A DNA stretch of 8,122 bases from JASMHC01 sp042092935. GTDB taxonomy: Bacteria; Pseudomonadota; Alphaproteobacteria; Rhodobacterales; Rhodobacteraceae. The notes under the pieces are model-generated. The model saw nothing but the letters and a program-made list of their open reading frames with translations. It did not search any database and was not told the origin of the DNA. The position numbers were made by a program, and so were the translations under genes. The stretch lies in assembly GCA_042092935.1 (NCBI GenBank), contig JBELFK010000129.1, positions 1 to 8,122 on the forward strand, read 5' to 3'. Within the stretch, counting starts at the first letter, position 1, and every line of letters starts with the position of its first letter. This document shows, piece by piece, positions 7,137 through 8,122 of this stretch.

Positions 7137-8122
7137 GTGATTTCCAACCAAGTTATCATACCAGCCGCCGCGTGCGCCAGCATGTGGCAATGGAACAGCC
7201 ATTTTCCGGGGTTGTGCGCGACAAAGGCAATCTCTCGTGTTTCGCCTCGGAAAACAAGCAGCGTATCGCGCATCGGGCCGAACACCCCATCCTCAAGAAC
7301 CTCTCGAAAATGCATGCCGTGCAAATGCATCGCATGGGCGAAAGCCGTGTCATTAACGATCTTCAGGCGGACGACTTCGTTCAACGACAACCGCGCCAGA
7401 GGCGTATCGGTCAAGCCAACGACGCCATTGAAGGACCAAAACATGTTGGCGTCTGACAGTTCCTGGGCACTCATCTCGGTGCCGTCAAGAACAGCGGATT
7501 GCAGGTTGCCCATGGCGCCACCCGCCATATTGAGCGTCACCGGCGTCGCGTCGGCGAGATCAGGAATGTCCATCATTGGATTTGGCGGAAGCGGGGCGGG
7601 GGCACCGCGTGGCTCTGCGTCGCTTGCGGCGGTGACGCCCAAAGCCGCCAGCGCGAAACCCTGATCGTCCTCGACCCGCGCGAGATAGGCGTTTTCGCCC
7701 TGCTCGGCGATCACATCGACGAATAGATCGACCCGTTGACCCGGTGCCAAAAGAAAAACGCCATCCAGCTTTTCCGGCGTCTCAAGTGGCATCCCATCGT
7801 AGGCCATGATCCAGCCATCAAGCCCTGCCGTGACAAGACTGAAAATCCGCCCATTGGCGGCGTTAATCACCCGCAATCTCAGACGCTCGCCCTGTTTGAC
7901 ATTCAACGCGTAGTCGGGGCGTGAGTTTGTTGTAAAATAGTTGCCTTCGCGGCCTGCGTGGCTGCGGTCGTGTGCGTTCTCAAACGAGTCGATAAGCGCG
8001 GCGGTCTCGCCATCCAAACGCCAGTCGTCGATTATCAACACTTCGTCGCGATCGACATCCGGTGCCTCGTCCTCATCGATGATTAGAGGGCCGTATAGCC
8101 CGCGTCCGACCTGTTCGTAGGA
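7133..8122 (-). CDS. Multicopper oxidase (partial; N-terminus outside window)
   Basis: The window holds the last 329 residues of a laccase/CueO/CopA-type multicopper oxidase; the frame runs open off the right edge. The first visible residues (EQVGRGLYGPLIIDE, 3-17) are the conserved stretch just after the first His-x-His copper motifs, which are therefore missing from view. A second cupredoxin domain (GWIMAYDGMPLE, GQRVDLFVDV) and a third follow. The third domain carries HAMHLHG (263-269) and HCHMLAHAAAGM (311-322). These supply type 1, 2 and 3 copper ligands, with Cys312 bridging T1 and T3 and Met322 as the likely axial T1 ligand. The family oxidises substrates (Cu(I), phenols, metals) with reduction of O2 to water, usually in the periplasm. 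A linker rich in Ala and Pro (about 165-185) separates domains 2 and 3. It is the first visible gene of the operon and overlaps the cytochrome start by ATGA. Substrate is not determinable; copper detoxification is plausible. Confidence 0.93.
   Translation of the reverse strand, partial: SYEQVGRGLYGPLIIDEDEAPDVDRDEVLIIDDWRLDGETAALIDSFENAHDRSHAGREGNYFTTNSRPDYALNVKQGERLRLRVINAANGRIFSLVTAGLDGWIMAYDGMPLETPEKLDGVFLLAPGQRVDLFVDVIAEQGENAYLARVEDDQGFALAALGVTAASDAEPRGAPAPLPPNPMMDIPDLADATPVTLNMAGGAMGNLQSAVLDGTEMSAQELSDANMFWSFNGVVGLTDTPLARLSLNEVVRLKIVNDTAFAHAMHLHGMHFREVLEDGVFGPMRDTLLVFRGETREIAFVAHNPGKWLFHCHMLAHAAAGMITWLEIT

Noticed and set aside
7137..7202. Extended N-terminus of the cytochrome starting at 7202
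   Set aside because: It would add 22 residues with no signal-peptide character and overlap the multicopper oxidase by 70 bases, across that protein's conserved C-terminal copper motif. The ATG at 7136 or 7133 places the hydrophobic segment at the N-terminus as expected.
8039..8041. GTG at 8041 as the start of a 302-residue oxidase
   Set aside because: The frame continues open to the window edge and encodes the conserved GRGLYGPLIIDE segment upstream of this codon, so the protein is cut by the window and does not start here.

Overview
The window looks like chromosomal DNA of a marine-type alphaproteobacterium, most likely Rhodobacterales (Roseobacter or Rhodobacter relatives). This rests on the moderately high G+C, the ATGA-overlapped gene packing, the glgA-glgX-malQ-pgm order and the character of the proteins. 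The genus cannot be fixed from the sequence alone. It is densely coded: six genes plus the tail of a seventh, and no gene-free stretch longer than about 100 bases.

Bases 1-5824 (+ strand) are the 3' half of a glycogen operon. The last 30 codons of a probable glycogen synthase (glgA) overlap glgX (debranching enzyme) by ATGA. glgX overlaps malQ (4-alpha-glucanotransferase) by ATGA, and malQ is one base from pgm (phosphoglucomutase). All conserved catalytic motifs of the three complete enzymes are visible. Together they form a degradation and recycling loop. GlgX removes the short stubs left by a phosphorylase (presumably encoded upstream, outside the window). MalQ disproportionates the released maltooligosaccharides. 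Pgm interconverts glucose-1-P and glucose-6-P, joining the store to central metabolism in both directions.

Bases 5825-5923 separate two convergent operons. They hold a strong 13-bp stem hairpin whose U-rich side faces the minus-strand transcript, and a smaller GC-rich hairpin just after pgm.

Bases 5924-8122 (- strand) are a tightly coupled three-gene periplasmic redox/copper cluster, transcribed from the right edge leftwards. It comprises a multicopper oxidase (5' end outside the window), a membrane-anchored or secreted single-haem cytochrome c with a histidine-rich loop, and an exported DsbA-family protein with a CPYC active site and a helical N-terminal extension like that of ScsC/Com1 proteins. 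A role in copper handling or periplasmic thiol and metal redox control is the best inference. No member's substrate can be read from the sequence. This cluster is the most interesting part of the window; the glycogen genes are ordinary. No mobile elements, CRISPR arrays, tRNAs or rRNAs were seen.
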